Shown piece by piece: positions 1 to 8,750 of a stretch of DNA of 64,000 nucleotides. This stretch comes from Lachnoclostridium sp. Marseille-P6806 (lineage in GTDB: Bacteria; Bacillota; Clostridia; Lachnospirales; Lachnospiraceae), in contig NZ_LR130586.1 of NCBI RefSeq assembly GCF_900625025.1, positions 1 through 64,000 of the forward strand. The letters run 5' to 3'. The first letter of the stretch is position 1. Every line of letters begins with the position of its first letter. The notes beneath the pieces are model-generated. The model did not search any database, was not told where the DNA came from, and saw only the letters and a list, made by a program, of their open reading frames with translations. Both the position numbers and the translations under genes were made by a program.

Positions 1-1023
1 CGACCGCTGCTGCGCTTCCTCCCGCAGATCCCGGACGGACTCCCCCTCCTTCAGCGTAACGAACAGCTCGGTTTTCTGCGGCGCGTAGAGCCTGTCCCCC
101 TCCGCGCGGCGCAGCAGCATATCCACCGCCACCTCGACCATCTCGTTCATCGGCTGCAGCAGGAGCGTCAGCTCCGGCCTGGTAAGACCGGACAGAAACA
201 AGTCGTCCATCCCGATAAGCGACACGTCCTCCGGATATTTCAGATGGAGCTCGTTCAGCGCGATCACAGAGCCCAGATCGACCTCGTAATTGCCGAGGAA
301 CACCGCCGTCGGCGGCTCGGGAAGCGCCATGAGCTCTTTCATTTTCTGATAGCCTGCGTCCACCGAGAACTTGTCCGTCGTCTTGCAGTATTCCTCCCTG
401 GCCGGAATGCCCGCCGCGCGCATCGCGGCGTGAAAGCCCTCGAGACGCTTTTCCCCCGTGTATTCCTGATTGGAGCAGATGCAGGCGATCCTTCGATGCC
501 CCTTTTCTATGAGATAGCGCGCCGCCGTCTCCGCCGCCTCCCGATTGTCGATCGTCACGCAGTCAAACTGCCCTCCGTACACCAGACGGTCGAGCAGAAC
601 AAAGGGGATCCCCGCCGAAATCGCGGGCTTCAGGAAATCGCTGTACTGCGAAATCGCGACAATCAGGATCCCGTCGACCTGCTTCTCCACGAGAAAACGG
701 ATGTTTCGGCGCTCCTGCTCCGCGTCCCCCGAGGAGTCGCAGATCATAAGACCATAGCCCTTGCGGCGCAGAATTTCCCCGGCATAATGGATCAGCGTGC
801 ACTCAAACAGACTGCTCACATTGTGGCAGACGAAGCCGATGGTCATCGTGCGGTTCTTCACCAGTCCGCGCGCCAGCGCGTTCGGATGATAGTCGAGCTT
901 CTTTACCGCCGCCTCGATCTTTGTCCTGTTTTCCGCCAGCACATGCCCGCCGTTCAGATATTTGGAGATCGTCGCAAGACTGAGTCCTGTCTCCTCCCGT
1001 ATGTCCTTGATTGTAGACGCCAT
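1..1023 (-). CDS. LacI/GalR-family transcriptional regulator (3' end outside window)
   Basis: A LacI-type repressor, expected to bind an operator as a dimer and respond to a sugar or related ligand. Read leftward from the ATG at 1023, residues about 3-25 form the family helix-turn-helix (TIKDIREETGLSLATISKY), followed by the hinge region ending near HPNALARGL. A periplasmic-binding-protein-like core follows and includes GHRRIACI and VSLIGMDD. The frame stays open for 341 codons to the window edge, so only the last few residues and the stop are likely missing; family members are usually 330-345 residues. The genes it controls are probably beyond the left edge, so the ligand cannot be inferred. 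Confidence 0.9.
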   Translation of the reverse strand, partial: MASTIKDIREETGLSLATISKYLNGGHVLAENRTKIEAAVKKLDYHPNALARGLVKNRTMTIGFVCHNVSSLFECTLIHYAGEILRRKGYGLMICDSSGDAEQERRNIRFLVEKQVDGILIVAISQYSDFLKPAISAGIPFVLLDRLVYGGQFDCVTIDNREAAETAARYLIEKGHRRIACICSNQEYTGEKRLEGFHAAMRAAGIPAREEYCKTTDKFSVDAGYQKMKELMALPEPPTAVFLGNYEVDLGSVIALNELHLKYPEDVSLIGMDDLFLSGLTRPELTLLLQPMNEMVEVAVDMLLRRAEGDRLYAPQKTELFVTLKEGESVRDLREEAQQRS

Positions 1024-1081
1024 AATTTTTCCCCGCGATCTGCATCTGTCTGCGCCGTCCGTCCGGCGTTCTGCCGGAAGC

Positions 1082-1651
1082 CTATGCGCGCTCCGAAGAC
1101 GACTTTCTCCACGCCGCCTGCGCCGCCTCGCGGAACAGGGCAAACTCCGTCTCCATGCTGAGCCTCTTCGGGATCGTCTCGGTCTGCCGGACGATCTCCT
1201 CCGCGATCTTGTCGCCGCGCCGCCTGTCGCTGATGGTTCCAAAGCCCCACAGCAGAGAGTTGTAGACCCGGTCGCGGCCGCAAAGCTCGATATAAAGCCG
1301 CGTCATGTTGTAGAGCTCGCCGGAAATCACGCTCCGCCCCGGCTCGCTCTCTGCCCTGTCCATCTGCCAGCACGCGAGCACCTCCGCCGCATCCCGGCGC
1401 ATGGCCCGCACGCCCCAGAAACGGCTCCGCAGAGAGCCAAGAAGCATCCAGCCGCGGATAAAATAATCCACCTCGGCCCCGTTCTTTACGTCGTAGCGCC
1501 GTTCCATGACGTTCCGGCGGAGAACATTCTCCTCCGTCTCCCCCTCAAGCGCCGTAATCCGCGCAAGAAGCTCCCTTCTCCCGCTCCGATCCGTCACATC
1601 GTAAAACTGCTGCACGAGAGACTTCCGCTCCATTTCCTGTTCTTCGTTCAT
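1082..1651 (-). CDS. Uncharacterised 189-aa protein, Lachnospiraceae type
   Basis: I do not recognise a function. The product is soluble, charged and rich in Arg and Glu, with no signal peptide or membrane segment. Conserved-looking stretches are DVTDRSGRRELLARI near the N terminus, VDYFIRGWMLLGSL in the middle and IAEEIVRQTETIPKRLSMET near the end. It resembles small DUF proteins (possibly DUF6553) seen in Lachnospiraceae, but that is memory only. It lies 58 bp before the lacI start on the same strand and could be cotranscribed with it. A second in-frame ATG seven codons in, just after an AGGAA, is an alternative start. The leader carries a possible diverged copy of the window's start-codon repeat. 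Confidence 0.7.
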   Translation of the reverse strand: MNEEQEMERKSLVQQFYDVTDRSGRRELLARITALEGETEENVLRRNVMERRYDVKNGAEVDYFIRGWMLLGSLRSRFWGVRAMRRDAAEVLACWQMDRAESEPGRSVISGELYNMTRLYIELCGRDRVYNSLLWGFGTISDRRRGDKIAEEIVRQTETIPKRLSMETEFALFREAAQAAWRKSSSERA

Positions 1652-1690
1652 CCTGCGTTCTCCATGCCGAAACTCGGGTGAAATATGCGC
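1650..1690 (-). repeat. Possible diverged copy of the start-codon-linked repeat
   Basis: On the minus strand the leader of the 189-aa gene reads GCGCAT, then TTTCGGCATGGAG, then 9 bases and the ATG. This matches part of the repeats upstream of the VanW, recF and DUF4446 genes (core CTTCGGCATGG), but the flanks have diverged. The match is short and could be chance. Confidence 0.35.
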
Positions 1691-1841
1691 GTAACGTTTT
1701 GTTCTCCTTTATTCTAGCTTTGCCGTTTCCGGAATGTCAAGCCACAGGACGGGAAAAGCGGAGAGGGATCCGACGCGCGAAAAAGAAAGCAAAAAGGAAA
1801 GACGGGAATATGCGCACGGGCCGGACGGCCCGGCGCGCTCG

Positions 1842-2489
1842 TCAGATATGAAAACAGCGCTGAATATCCGCCCCTTTTCCCAGCACCAGCAGCGTTTCGT
1901 GTCCGGTAAACATTGTCACGTTGGAAATCTGCATATTGAGCCTGCCGTCCGTCTTGGCCGCCATGATATTGATTTTGTAGCGGTTCCGGATGTCCAGCTC
2001 CCCGACCGTCCGCCCGCTCCAGTCCTTTGGGACCTCGATCTCCATGATGGCATAGCCGTCGCCCATGGAAAAATAATCGAACAGGTGGTCCGAGCTGTAC
2101 CGAGTGGCGGTCCACTCCGCCATCTGCTTCTCCGGGTACACGATCTCGTCCGCCCCGTTCCGCAGAAGGAATTTTGCATGTACATCGCGGGACGCTCTGG
2201 CCACCACCCGCCTTGCCCCGAGCTCCTTAAGGAGCGAGGTCGTCTCCAGCGAGCTCTGAAAATCGTCCCCGATCGTCACAATACAGAGGTCATAGTTGCC
2301 CACGCCCAGCGAATCCAGAAAGTCCTGCCGCGTGCTGTCCCCGATCAGGGCGCTCGTCACATACGGCAGCGCCGCTTCCACGCGCCCCTCCTGCCGGTCG
2401 ACCGCCATGACCTCATGTCCCAGCTCCTGCAGACGGATGGCGGTGTGACGCCCGAATCTTCCCAGTCCGATCAGCAATATTGATTTCAT
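1842..2489 (-). CDS. ktrA: KtrA/TrkA-type potassium uptake regulatory subunit
   Basis: Cytoplasmic gating subunit of a Ktr potassium channel. It binds nucleotide through an RCK_N Rossmann fold and a second ligand through RCK_C. The nucleotide motif GLGRFGRHTA is at residues 8-17, the acidic VDR ends the second strand, and the helix DDFQSSLETTSLLKELGA is typical of the family. The RCK_C domain follows from about residue 135. At 215 aa the length is normal for KtrA/KtrC. It lies 103 bp downstream of the membrane subunit on the same strand, so the pair forms a ktrBA operon. An AGGAGG sits just before the ATG. Confidence 0.92.
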   Translation of the reverse strand: MKSILLIGLGRFGRHTAIRLQELGHEVMAVDRQEGRVEAALPYVTSALIGDSTRQDFLDSLGVGNYDLCIVTIGDDFQSSLETTSLLKELGARRVVARASRDVHAKFLLRNGADEIVYPEKQMAEWTATRYSSDHLFDYFSMGDGYAIMEIEVPKDWSGRTVGELDIRNRYKINIMAAKTDGRLNMQISNVTMFTGHETLLVLGKGADIQRCFHI

Positions 2490-2592
2490 GCGTTTCTCCT
2501 CCTACATAATTTTGCGGCGTCCGCAGGAAAAATTTCGCACGGGCGGATTCTCCCCTGCGGTCAAAATCGATGGCACGGCAGGTACCGTCCCC

Positions 2593-3924
2593 TCATCCCA
2601 CCGCAATATCCTCGCGCGGCAGCGTGACGCAGTCCGAGCGATACGATACCGCCGCAAACATGATGGTCAGTCCCCCGACTCTTCCGAAGAACATGAGCAG
2701 CATCAGAATCACCTTTGATACGAGCGAAAACCCGGGCGTAAGCCCCAGCGTCAATCCCACGGTGCCGATGGCGGAGGCCGTCTCGAACAGGCAGGGCAGC
2801 AGCGGCAGACCCTCGACCCGGCTGATGACCATGCCTGCCGACAGAAAGAGCAGCAGATACATCAGAAGAAGCGCCGCCGCCTTGCGGATCACCTCCGCCT
2901 CGACCCGCCGCCGGAACATCTCGGCATTCTGCCTGTGCCGGAACACCGCGACCGCCGAAGCAAGCAGCACGGCGGCGGTCGTCGTCTTCATTCCGCCCGC
3001 CGTGGATCCCGGCGCGCCGCCGATCAGCATCAGAAAGATAATCACCATCTTGCCCGTCTCGCTGAGCGCCGTCTCATCCACGGTATTAAAGCCCGCCGTC
3101 CGCGGCGTGACCGCCTGAAAAAGCGAAGCGAGAAGCCGCTCCCCAAAGGGCTCTCCCCGGAACTCAAAAAAATAAAAATACAGCGCCGGGAGAAAAATAA
3201 GGAACAGCGTCATCGACAGGATCACCTTGGTCTGCAGCTGATATCTGCCGACATTCTGCCGGTGACGGCCGATATCCTCCCACGTGCGGAAGCCCAGCCC
3301 GCCGACAATGATGAGAAGCATCACCGTGAGGTTGACCGGAACGCTCGCGGCATAGGCCGTGAGAGAGGAAAAGGGCTCCGGCTCCCCGCACAGGTCAAAG
3401 CCCGCATTGCAGAACGCGGAGACGGAATGGAAGACGGCAAAGCCGATGCCCCGGACCGCGCCGTAGTGCCGGCAGAACGTCGGCGCAAGGAAGAGCGCGC
3501 CGAGCGTCTCGGCGGCCAGTGTGAATTTCAGAATAAACGAGGTCAGACGGACGATTCCGCCGATCTTCTCCGCGGAAATCGCCTCTTTCATCAGCGTCCT
3601 CTGGGAGAGGGAAATCTTTCTTCCGGAAAAGAGCGAGATCAGAATCGCAATGGTCACGACACCCATGCCGCCCGCCTGAATGAGCAGGAGAATCACCGTT
3701 CTGCCGAACACCGTCCAGCCCCACCATGTGTCGCGGACAATCAGTCCCGTCACGCAGACCGCCGAGGTCGAGGTGAAAAGCGCATCCTCAAAGGAAGCCG
3801 CGCAGCCGTCCCGCGACGCAAACGGCAGACACAGAAGCAGGGCTCCGATGAGAATCACGCCTGCGAACGAAAAAATAATGACCTGAAAGGTCGATAAACG
3901 TATTTTTGTACGCAGTCGATTCAT
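2593..3924 (-). CDS. ktrB: KtrB/TrkH-family potassium channel subunit
   Basis: Membrane subunit that conducts K+, usually with Na+ coupling, into the cell. All four pore-loop (P-loop) repeats are visible: TSTSAVCVTGL near residue 50, HSVSAFCNAGFDL near 185, QAVTPRTAGFNTVD near 290 and ETASAIGTVGLTLG near 385. Each carries the selectivity glycine. Hydrophobic segments between them match the four M1-P-M2 units. The 443-aa length is normal. It is the first gene of the operon, with ktrA downstream. The N-terminal basic stretch followed directly by the first membrane helix supports the chosen ATG. Confidence 0.93.
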   Translation of the reverse strand: MNRLRTKIRLSTFQVIIFSFAGVILIGALLLCLPFASRDGCAASFEDALFTSTSAVCVTGLIVRDTWWGWTVFGRTVILLLIQAGGMGVVTIAILISLFSGRKISLSQRTLMKEAISAEKIGGIVRLTSFILKFTLAAETLGALFLAPTFCRHYGAVRGIGFAVFHSVSAFCNAGFDLCGEPEPFSSLTAYAASVPVNLTVMLLIIVGGLGFRTWEDIGRHRQNVGRYQLQTKVILSMTLFLIFLPALYFYFFEFRGEPFGERLLASLFQAVTPRTAGFNTVDETALSETGKMVIIFLMLIGGAPGSTAGGMKTTTAAVLLASAVAVFRHRQNAEMFRRRVEAEVIRKAAALLLMYLLLFLSAGMVISRVEGLPLLPCLFETASAIGTVGLTLGLTPGFSLVSKVILMLLMFFGRVGGLTIMFAAVSYRSDCVTLPREDIAVG

Positions 3925-3968
3925 GCCGTCACTCTGCCGTCCTCTCTGTTCCTCTGGTCCATTCTACC

Positions 3969-4013
3969 AAAAAAACGCACCGGAGGGACCCTGTTTCTTC
4001 AGCCCCCCGGTGC
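3969..4013 (-). terminator. Intrinsic terminator of the VanW gene
   Basis: Read on the minus strand, GCACCGG and CCGGTGC form a 7-bp GC-rich stem (extended by further pairs) and are followed by GTTTTTTTGG. It lies about 85 bp past the VanW stop codon and separates that gene from ktrB. Confidence 0.85.
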
Positions 4014-4098
4014 GGGAAGAAAATGCTGCTGTTTCCGTCCGTGCCTGCCTTGCCCGCGTATCCGCCCGCGGCGGGCGATCCATCGCCTCTCCTGCCGC

Positions 4099-5742
4099 CT
4101 ACTGCGGTGTCTGCGACGCCACAGTAGCCGCGGCGGCGGCCTGCGCCTGCGCCATGGCGGTCGCTTCATCCGCGCCGGAGGCCAGCGCGGCCGCATAGGC
4201 CTCCTGTGCCGCCTGCTGCGCCGCCGCAGTGACGGCATCCGGCGCCGGAGTGCTCGGGCTTCCGCCCGCAATCAGCGTCTTGACGGTCTCGATATCATTG
4301 GCCGCAATCGCCGCGGACAGCTCCTCGGACACGCTCCCCGCGGTTCCTACCGTGTAGGAAACGGGGGCCGCATTGTAATAGCTCGAGTTGAATACCTCAT
4401 GGCTCAGCTCTTTTCCGTCCTGCTTCACCGTCTTCCACAGGCGCGCCCGATAGCCGGTATGCGCCGCCGAGGTGCTGATATAACCGATCGGCCGCGTGCT
4501 GTCCGTGTATATCTTCACGCCCTCCGGCACGATCGTCTCGAGCGTTTCGCTCTCGAACGAGACGCTCCGCCCTGCGTCGCGCGTCTCCACGCCCCATACC
4601 TTGAACGTGATGCTCTTTCCCTCGGTGTAGCTCTCGATATAGACCGGATACTCCGAGGTATTCGTGAATTTAAGGTCCATTCCGCTCGATTCCGCGATGG
4701 CCGCGTCCATGGAGGGCTCGACATAGCTGACGATCAGGGAATGGTTGTAGCGCTCGTCCACCCGGAGCTCCGCCCGGATCACGGCATTGTAGAGCGTCGT
4801 CGAAACCTGACAGATTCCGCCCCCGAAGCTCTCGACCACCTGCGACCCCAGATAAGAGCCCGCAAGATAATAGCCGTTCTCCTCCGTAAAGGGCGTGATC
4901 GCATCGAGAACGGAAAGCTGCTCGCCGGGGTACAGCGTCCTGCCGTTCAGCTTGGCGCTCGCATTAGCGATATTGTCACAGCGGTTCTTGCCTGAATTCG
5001 GGTATTTTGTGGTGTAGCTCCCCAGCACATCCTTGATTCTGGACAGCGTCTCGGCATCCCCCTGCGGCTTGTCGACCGTGATCGGGAGAGGAATAACCAG
5101 CGCCGTGCCATCCCAGCCGCCGGTCAGCGCATCGTAAATCGCCGCCGCGGAGGCCTCCTTATCGACGACATAGCCCTCCGTTCCGCCCACAACCGTAAAT
5201 ACGCCGTTTTCGTGCTTCAGGGAGGCGTTCTCGGCCTCCCTGTTCAGCGCCGCGCACTGATTGGCAAGCACATCGGCGATCTTTGTCCTGTCAAGCCGGA
5301 GGCCGGACTTCAGATCCGCGCCATTCCGTTCCAGCTCTTTCTGCTCTTTGTAGCGGCGGATAATGTTGCTGCCTCGCCCGTAGCTTCCGGCCTCGTCGAT
5401 GACCGCCGGGTTGTCCCAGCTGAGGCCGAACGCATCGGCCGTGAGCGCAACGGTCTGATCCGGCTCTTTCCCCTGCAGCGTGACCGGCGTCTGCCGTATC
5501 TCTTCAACCCACGCCGCATACTTCTGATAGGCCTCCGTCTCGCTGAGGCCGGACAGATCGACGCCGCCGATGGAGATCCCGTTTCGTATCACACGGTCCG
5601 GATAGACCAGATCGCTCTCCGACGCACGCACCCGCGCGCCGCCTGCAGCAAAAAGCAGCAGGAGAGCCGCAAGATACACAAGCGTCCGCACCGCCCCTGC
5701 CGTCGATTGACGCAATATTCTCTTCTGTAATTTTCCGTTCAT
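4099..5742 (-). CDS. VanW-like exported protein with YoaR-type domain and Ala-rich tail
   Basis: Probably a cell-envelope protein. VanW proteins accompany some vancomycin-resistance clusters but have no proven reaction. From the ATG at 5742 the protein has 547 residues. A membrane anchor or signal lies at about residues 18-38, and a YoaR-like peptidoglycan-binding region at about 60-235. The VanW domain at about 255-400 carries the hallmark ESFGGGICQVSTTLYNA. The last 50 residues are very Ala/Gln-rich and look like a flexible tail. An upstream in-frame ATG at 5931 would add 63 residues unlike a leader and overlap the small peptide gene, so 5742 is preferred. The start is preceded by a copy of the repeat. 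Confidence 0.88.
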   Translation of the reverse strand: MNGKLQKRILRQSTAGAVRTLVYLAALLLLFAAGGARVRASESDLVYPDRVIRNGISIGGVDLSGLSETEAYQKYAAWVEEIRQTPVTLQGKEPDQTVALTADAFGLSWDNPAVIDEAGSYGRGSNIIRRYKEQKELERNGADLKSGLRLDRTKIADVLANQCAALNREAENASLKHENGVFTVVGGTEGYVVDKEASAAAIYDALTGGWDGTALVIPLPITVDKPQGDAETLSRIKDVLGSYTTKYPNSGKNRCDNIANASAKLNGRTLYPGEQLSVLDAITPFTEENGYYLAGSYLGSQVVESFGGGICQVSTTLYNAVIRAELRVDERYNHSLIVSYVEPSMDAAIAESSGMDLKFTNTSEYPVYIESYTEGKSITFKVWGVETRDAGRSVSFESETLETIVPEGVKIYTDSTRPIGYISTSAAHTGYRARLWKTVKQDGKELSHEVFNSSYYNAAPVSYTVGTAGSVSEELSAAIAANDIETVKTLIAGGSPSTPAPDAVTAAAQQAAQEAYAAALASGADEATAMAQAQAAAAATVASQTPQ

Positions 5743-5766
5743 AAAATACCATGTGCCGAAGCACCT
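5741..5766 (-). repeat. Start-codon-linked repeat, copy before the VanW gene
   Basis: On the minus strand GTGCTTCGGCACATGG is followed by TATTTT and the VanW ATG. The core GTGCTTCGG...ATGG recurs at 5878, 26128, 44571 and 46784, each time a few bases before a start codon. This copy lacks the upstream CTCGC block. Confidence 0.65.
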
Positions 5767-5783
5767 GCTCAAACATCCGATGC

Positions 5784-5882
5784 CTATACCGCCGCGAGCA
5801 GCGTGACCACCATTGCCGCAATCAGAAGCACCGCGATCACTCCCGCAATCACCCGCCGGGTGCCTGTTTTCATATGAAACAT
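5784..5882 (-). CDS. Putative 32-aa single-span membrane peptide
   Basis: A short ORF whose product starts MFHMKTGTRRVIAGVIAV and continues as one hydrophobic helix ending LLAAV. It has a basic N terminus and about 20 hydrophobic residues, hence one predicted transmembrane span. GGAG stands 6 bases before the first ATG; a second ATG three codons later is an alternative. The layout resembles tiny Firmicute membrane peptides of the Prli42/DUF4044 kind, but I cannot claim homology. It lies 41 bp upstream of the VanW gene on the same strand, so the two may be cotranscribed. The leader is a long copy of the dispersed repeat. Confidence 0.5.
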   Translation of the reverse strand: MFHMKTGTRRVIAGVIAVLLIAAMVVTLLAAV

Positions 5883-5960
5883 AGATATCTCCATTGCCGA
5901 AGCACTTATGCGAGGCATGCGCCGGCGTCACCCTGCGGTGCCGCGCAGTCTCGAACAGAC
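5878..5960 (-). repeat. Start-codon-linked repeat, copy before the 32-aa peptide
   Basis: On the minus strand the element reads GGCGCATGCCTCGC, four bases, GTGCTTCGGCAATGGAG, six bases and the ATG. The CTCGC and CTTCGG blocks and the ribosome site align with the copies at 26128, 44544 and 46749. Upstream sequence (GCGGCACCGCAGGGTGACGC) partly resembles that of the recF copy. Confidence 0.7.
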
Positions 5961-6049
5961 GTTCCTCAAGTCTGATTTGCTATTATAATCCTCTTTCCCG
6001 CACATTGCAAGAAATCTCCGTTTGTTACGATTTTTATACAAATCTGCGC

Positions 6050-6055
6050 TATAAT
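6050..6055 (+). promoter_or_regulatory. Candidate -10 element of the greA promoter
   Basis: A perfect TATAAT lies 30 bp before the greA ATG, in an AT-rich stretch. No good -35 hexamer is seen at 16-18 bp, so the assignment is tentative. Confidence 0.4.
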
Positions 6056-6084
6056 ATACAGAGCTTTGCAGAAAGGAAATCATC

Positions 6085-6591
6085 ATGCGGAACAAGCTGA
6101 CACGAAATGATATCGAGGAAATGCAGAAGGAGATCGACCACCGCCGTCTTGTGATACGGCAGCAGGCTCTCGAGGAGGTAAAGGAGACCCGCGCGCAGGG
6201 CGATCTGTCCGAAAACTTTGAATATCACGCCGCCAAGCGCTTCAAAAACAAAAATGAGAGCCGGATCCGCTTCCTTGAGCGGATGATCCGGACCGCTGAG
6301 ATCGTCGAGGAATCGTCCTCCGGAGATGAGGCCGGGATCAACAAGCGGGTGACCATTTATATTCCGGAGGACGACACCGAGGAGAGCTACTGCCTCGTCT
6401 CGACCATCCGCGGAGACTCGCTGAAAAATCTCATCAGCATCGAATCGCCGCTCGGCAGGGCGCTGCTCGGCCGGAAAGCCGGCGACACCGTCACGGTCCG
6501 CGTGAGCGACGCTTACCGCTATACCGCCGTGATCCGCCGGATCGAGGATGCCGGAGACGACGCGGAGAAAGCCGCCCTGCGAAGCTTCTGA
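6085..6591 (+). CDS. greA: GreA/GreB-family transcript cleavage factor
   Basis: Rescues backtracked RNA polymerase by entering the secondary channel and stimulating cleavage of the nascent RNA. Residues 1-75 form the coiled coil, with the acidic-tip motif GDLSENFEYHAAK near residue 40 (the D and E that coordinate the catalytic Mg2+). The C-terminal FKBP-like domain follows, with SPLGRALLGRKAGDTVTV near residue 125. The 168-aa length fits. AAAGGAAA lies shortly before the ATG. It is the only plus-strand gene between two minus-strand operons and is bounded by a bidirectional terminator. Confidence 0.9.
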   Translation: MRNKLTRNDIEEMQKEIDHRRLVIRQQALEEVKETRAQGDLSENFEYHAAKRFKNKNESRIRFLERMIRTAEIVEESSSGDEAGINKRVTIYIPEDDTEESYCLVSTIRGDSLKNLISIESPLGRALLGRKAGDTVTVRVSDAYRYTAVIRRIEDAGDDAEKAALRSF

Positions 6592-6645
6592 CCCCGCTTC
6601 TGATCACGTCTCCGATCATATTTCTGAAATTGTTCCTGAGAACAT

Positions 6646-6704
6646 AAAAAACCGCCCGCCTGCCCTCTCTTAAAGAGAGCCGCAGACGAACGGTTTTATT
6701 TTTA
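6646..6704. terminator. Bidirectional terminator between greA and oppA
   Basis: AAAAACCG at the left pairs with CGGTTTT at the right, with an inner TCTCTT/AAGAGA hairpin. A T-rich tail follows on both strands (TTTTATTTTTAG on plus, TTTTTTATG on minus), so it can end both convergent transcripts. Confidence 0.85.
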
Positions 6705-6747
6705 GTGTATAAGCTCCTGTGCAGCGTCAGGGCAGCTGCCATGCTTA

Positions 6748-8634
6748 TCAGAAGTGAGAATAGGTAAAATACTTGAAGCCCAGAGGACTCGTAAAGAAGC
6801 CCTTGAGGTTCGGATCGACCATAAAGAGATCTGTATAATAGTACAGAGGGCAGATCGTGCCGGTGCTCATCAGCAGATCCTCCGCTCTGTGCATCAGCTC
6901 GTAGCGGGTTTCCTTGTCCGTGCAGGTCTTGATGTCCGTGATGAGGACATCGTAGGTCTCGGCCCAGGTGCCGTCCGTGACCTTGAGGTCATAACCGAGA
7001 TCGGTCAGATCAAGGCTGTACGCCTTGAGATCCTTATGCGCGCCCTTGCCGAGCTGCACATCGTTGTTGCCCGATACCGTCACCCACATGTCGAGGAACG
7101 AGATCGGATCGTTGTAATCGCCAAGCCACCCGTTGCGGGCAAGCGTGAAATCGCCGGCCTTACGCGTTGCGATAAAGGTGTTCCATTCCTGATTCTCAAG
7201 GTTCATGGTGATGCCGATGCCGGCCAGCGCGCTCTGCAGATACTCGCCGATCGCCTTGTGCCCCTCGGAGGTGTTATAGAGGTAAATCAGGCTCGGGACA
7301 TTGGTGAACTGCTGCTTCGCCTCGTCGAACTCATAATACTTCTTCAGCGTCTCGATCGCCTCGTTGTAATTGCTCTCCAGCGCATCGGCGGAAACATCGT
7401 AATAGCCATTGTATGCATCGGAGGGGCCGGCGTTCTGATAGAACTCGGAGCCATCCGCATCCGTAAGTCCCATCGCGACAAAGGAGGACGCGGGAACCTG
7501 TCCGGCCTGCGTGATGTTCGTAACGATGTAATTGCGGTCAAAGAGAAGCGAAATGGCTCTGCGGATCTCCTCGCGGGCTCTCTCCGCCTCGACACCGGTC
7601 AGGCTGCTGCCCTTCGGCAGAATCTCCTGATTGACATTCCAGCAGGCATAGTAGGTTCCAAGCTGTCCCGTCACCTTGAATTCCTCGGGATATTGCTCCT
7701 TGAGAGCGGCAATCTCGTTGGTCGGAACGTCGTCGATCATCTGCCAGTCGCCGTTCTGGAAATTGGTCAGCATGTTGTTCGAATTGTCGGAGAGGTAGAA
7801 GTTGATCTCAGGCATGGTCACTTCCGCCGCATCCACATACTGGTCGTTCTTCTTGAGCGTGATGACGCTGTTGTGCTCCCATCCGCTCATCACATAGGCG
7901 CCGTTTCCGACATAGGTGGACGGGTCGGTCGCCCAGGCCTCGTTCGAGACGACATCCTCGCGGACCGGCAGATACGCGGGAAACGCGAGAAGCTCGTTCC
8001 AGTAGGGAATCGCGTTGTTCAGGGTGACGACAAGGGTCTTGTCGTCCGGTGCCTCGACGGCGAGCTTCGCGTCGGGATTCACATAATTTTCGTCCGCATC
8101 CGTCTCCCAGATATCGGCATAGCCCTTTACGGCCTCAAACATATAACCGTAGTCCGCCGCCAGCGCCGTGGAGGCCGCGCGGTTCCACGCGAAAACAAAG
8201 TCGCCCGCGGTGAGCGGCTTGCCGTCCGACCACTTGAGGCCGTCGCGCAGCGTATAGGTGTAGGTCACCGTGCCGTCGTCGTTGACGACGCCCTCCGGAA
8301 GCTCCTCCGCGCAGGTCGGAACCAGCTCCATCGAGCCGTCCTCCGCCTGTCTCCACGATGCCAGACCGGAGAAAAGATGCAGGCAGAGCGTGCCGCCGTC
8401 GACGGTGGTATTGAGCGCCGGATCGAGCGAGGCGGGCTCAGAGGCCAGACAGACATTGAGCGAATCCGCAGAAGCAGTCGTTTCCGCGGCCGCTTCCGTA
8501 CTGCTCTCCGCCGCTTCGGTCTCCGTCCCGGAGGCCGCGGTATCTGCGGAGGCCGTGCCGGCCGCAGAGTCGCCGCAGGCAGCAAGACTGAGCATCATCG
8601 CTGCGGAAAGTCCGAGTGCAATGAACTTTTTCAT
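6748..8634 (-). CDS. oppA: Oligopeptide ABC transporter substrate-binding lipoprotein
   Basis: Captures peptides outside the membrane for the OppBCDF importer. A lipoprotein signal lies at residues 1-20 with lipobox LAAC, followed by a Ser/Thr/Ala/Glu-rich linker to about residue 55. The SBP_bac_5 fold follows, with LRDGLKWSDGKPLTAGDF near residue 125 and AISLLFDRNYIVTNI near 360. At 628 aa it is slightly longer than average because of the linker. It is the last gene of the opp operon, about 115 bp after oppF. The spacing would allow separate or differential expression, as is common for binding proteins. Confidence 0.92.
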   Translation of the reverse strand: MKKFIALGLSAAMMLSLAACGDSAAGTASADTAASGTETEAAESSTEAAAETTASADSLNVCLASEPASLDPALNTTVDGGTLCLHLFSGLASWRQAEDGSMELVPTCAEELPEGVVNDDGTVTYTYTLRDGLKWSDGKPLTAGDFVFAWNRAASTALAADYGYMFEAVKGYADIWETDADENYVNPDAKLAVEAPDDKTLVVTLNNAIPYWNELLAFPAYLPVREDVVSNEAWATDPSTYVGNGAYVMSGWEHNSVITLKKNDQYVDAAEVTMPEINFYLSDNSNNMLTNFQNGDWQMIDDVPTNEIAALKEQYPEEFKVTGQLGTYYACWNVNQEILPKGSSLTGVEAERAREEIRRAISLLFDRNYIVTNITQAGQVPASSFVAMGLTDADGSEFYQNAGPSDAYNGYYDVSADALESNYNEAIETLKKYYEFDEAKQQFTNVPSLIYLYNTSEGHKAIGEYLQSALAGIGITMNLENQEWNTFIATRKAGDFTLARNGWLGDYNDPISFLDMWVTVSGNNDVQLGKGAHKDLKAYSLDLTDLGYDLKVTDGTWAETYDVLITDIKTCTDKETRYELMHRAEDLLMSTGTICPLYYYTDLFMVDPNLKGFFTSPLGFKYFTYSHF

Positions 8635-8750
8635 AATTGACTCCTCTTTTCTTTGAAAACAAAGATCAATGAAGCGATATCAAAACATATCCGGCGCGGC
8701 GCGTCTGCCTGTGGCGCTCCGGCAGGATATGAAATGAACCTTTCGGAAGA

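Noticed and set aside
1813-1837. GC-rich hairpin (GGGCCG/CGGCCC) after ktrA
   Set aside because: No T-tract follows on the minus strand, so a terminator cannot be claimed.
6754-8640. A full-length open frame antisense to oppA on the plus strand
   Set aside because: It mirrors a clear OppA lipoprotein gene, has no family motifs, and is explained by GC-rich third codon positions leaving few stops on the opposite strand.
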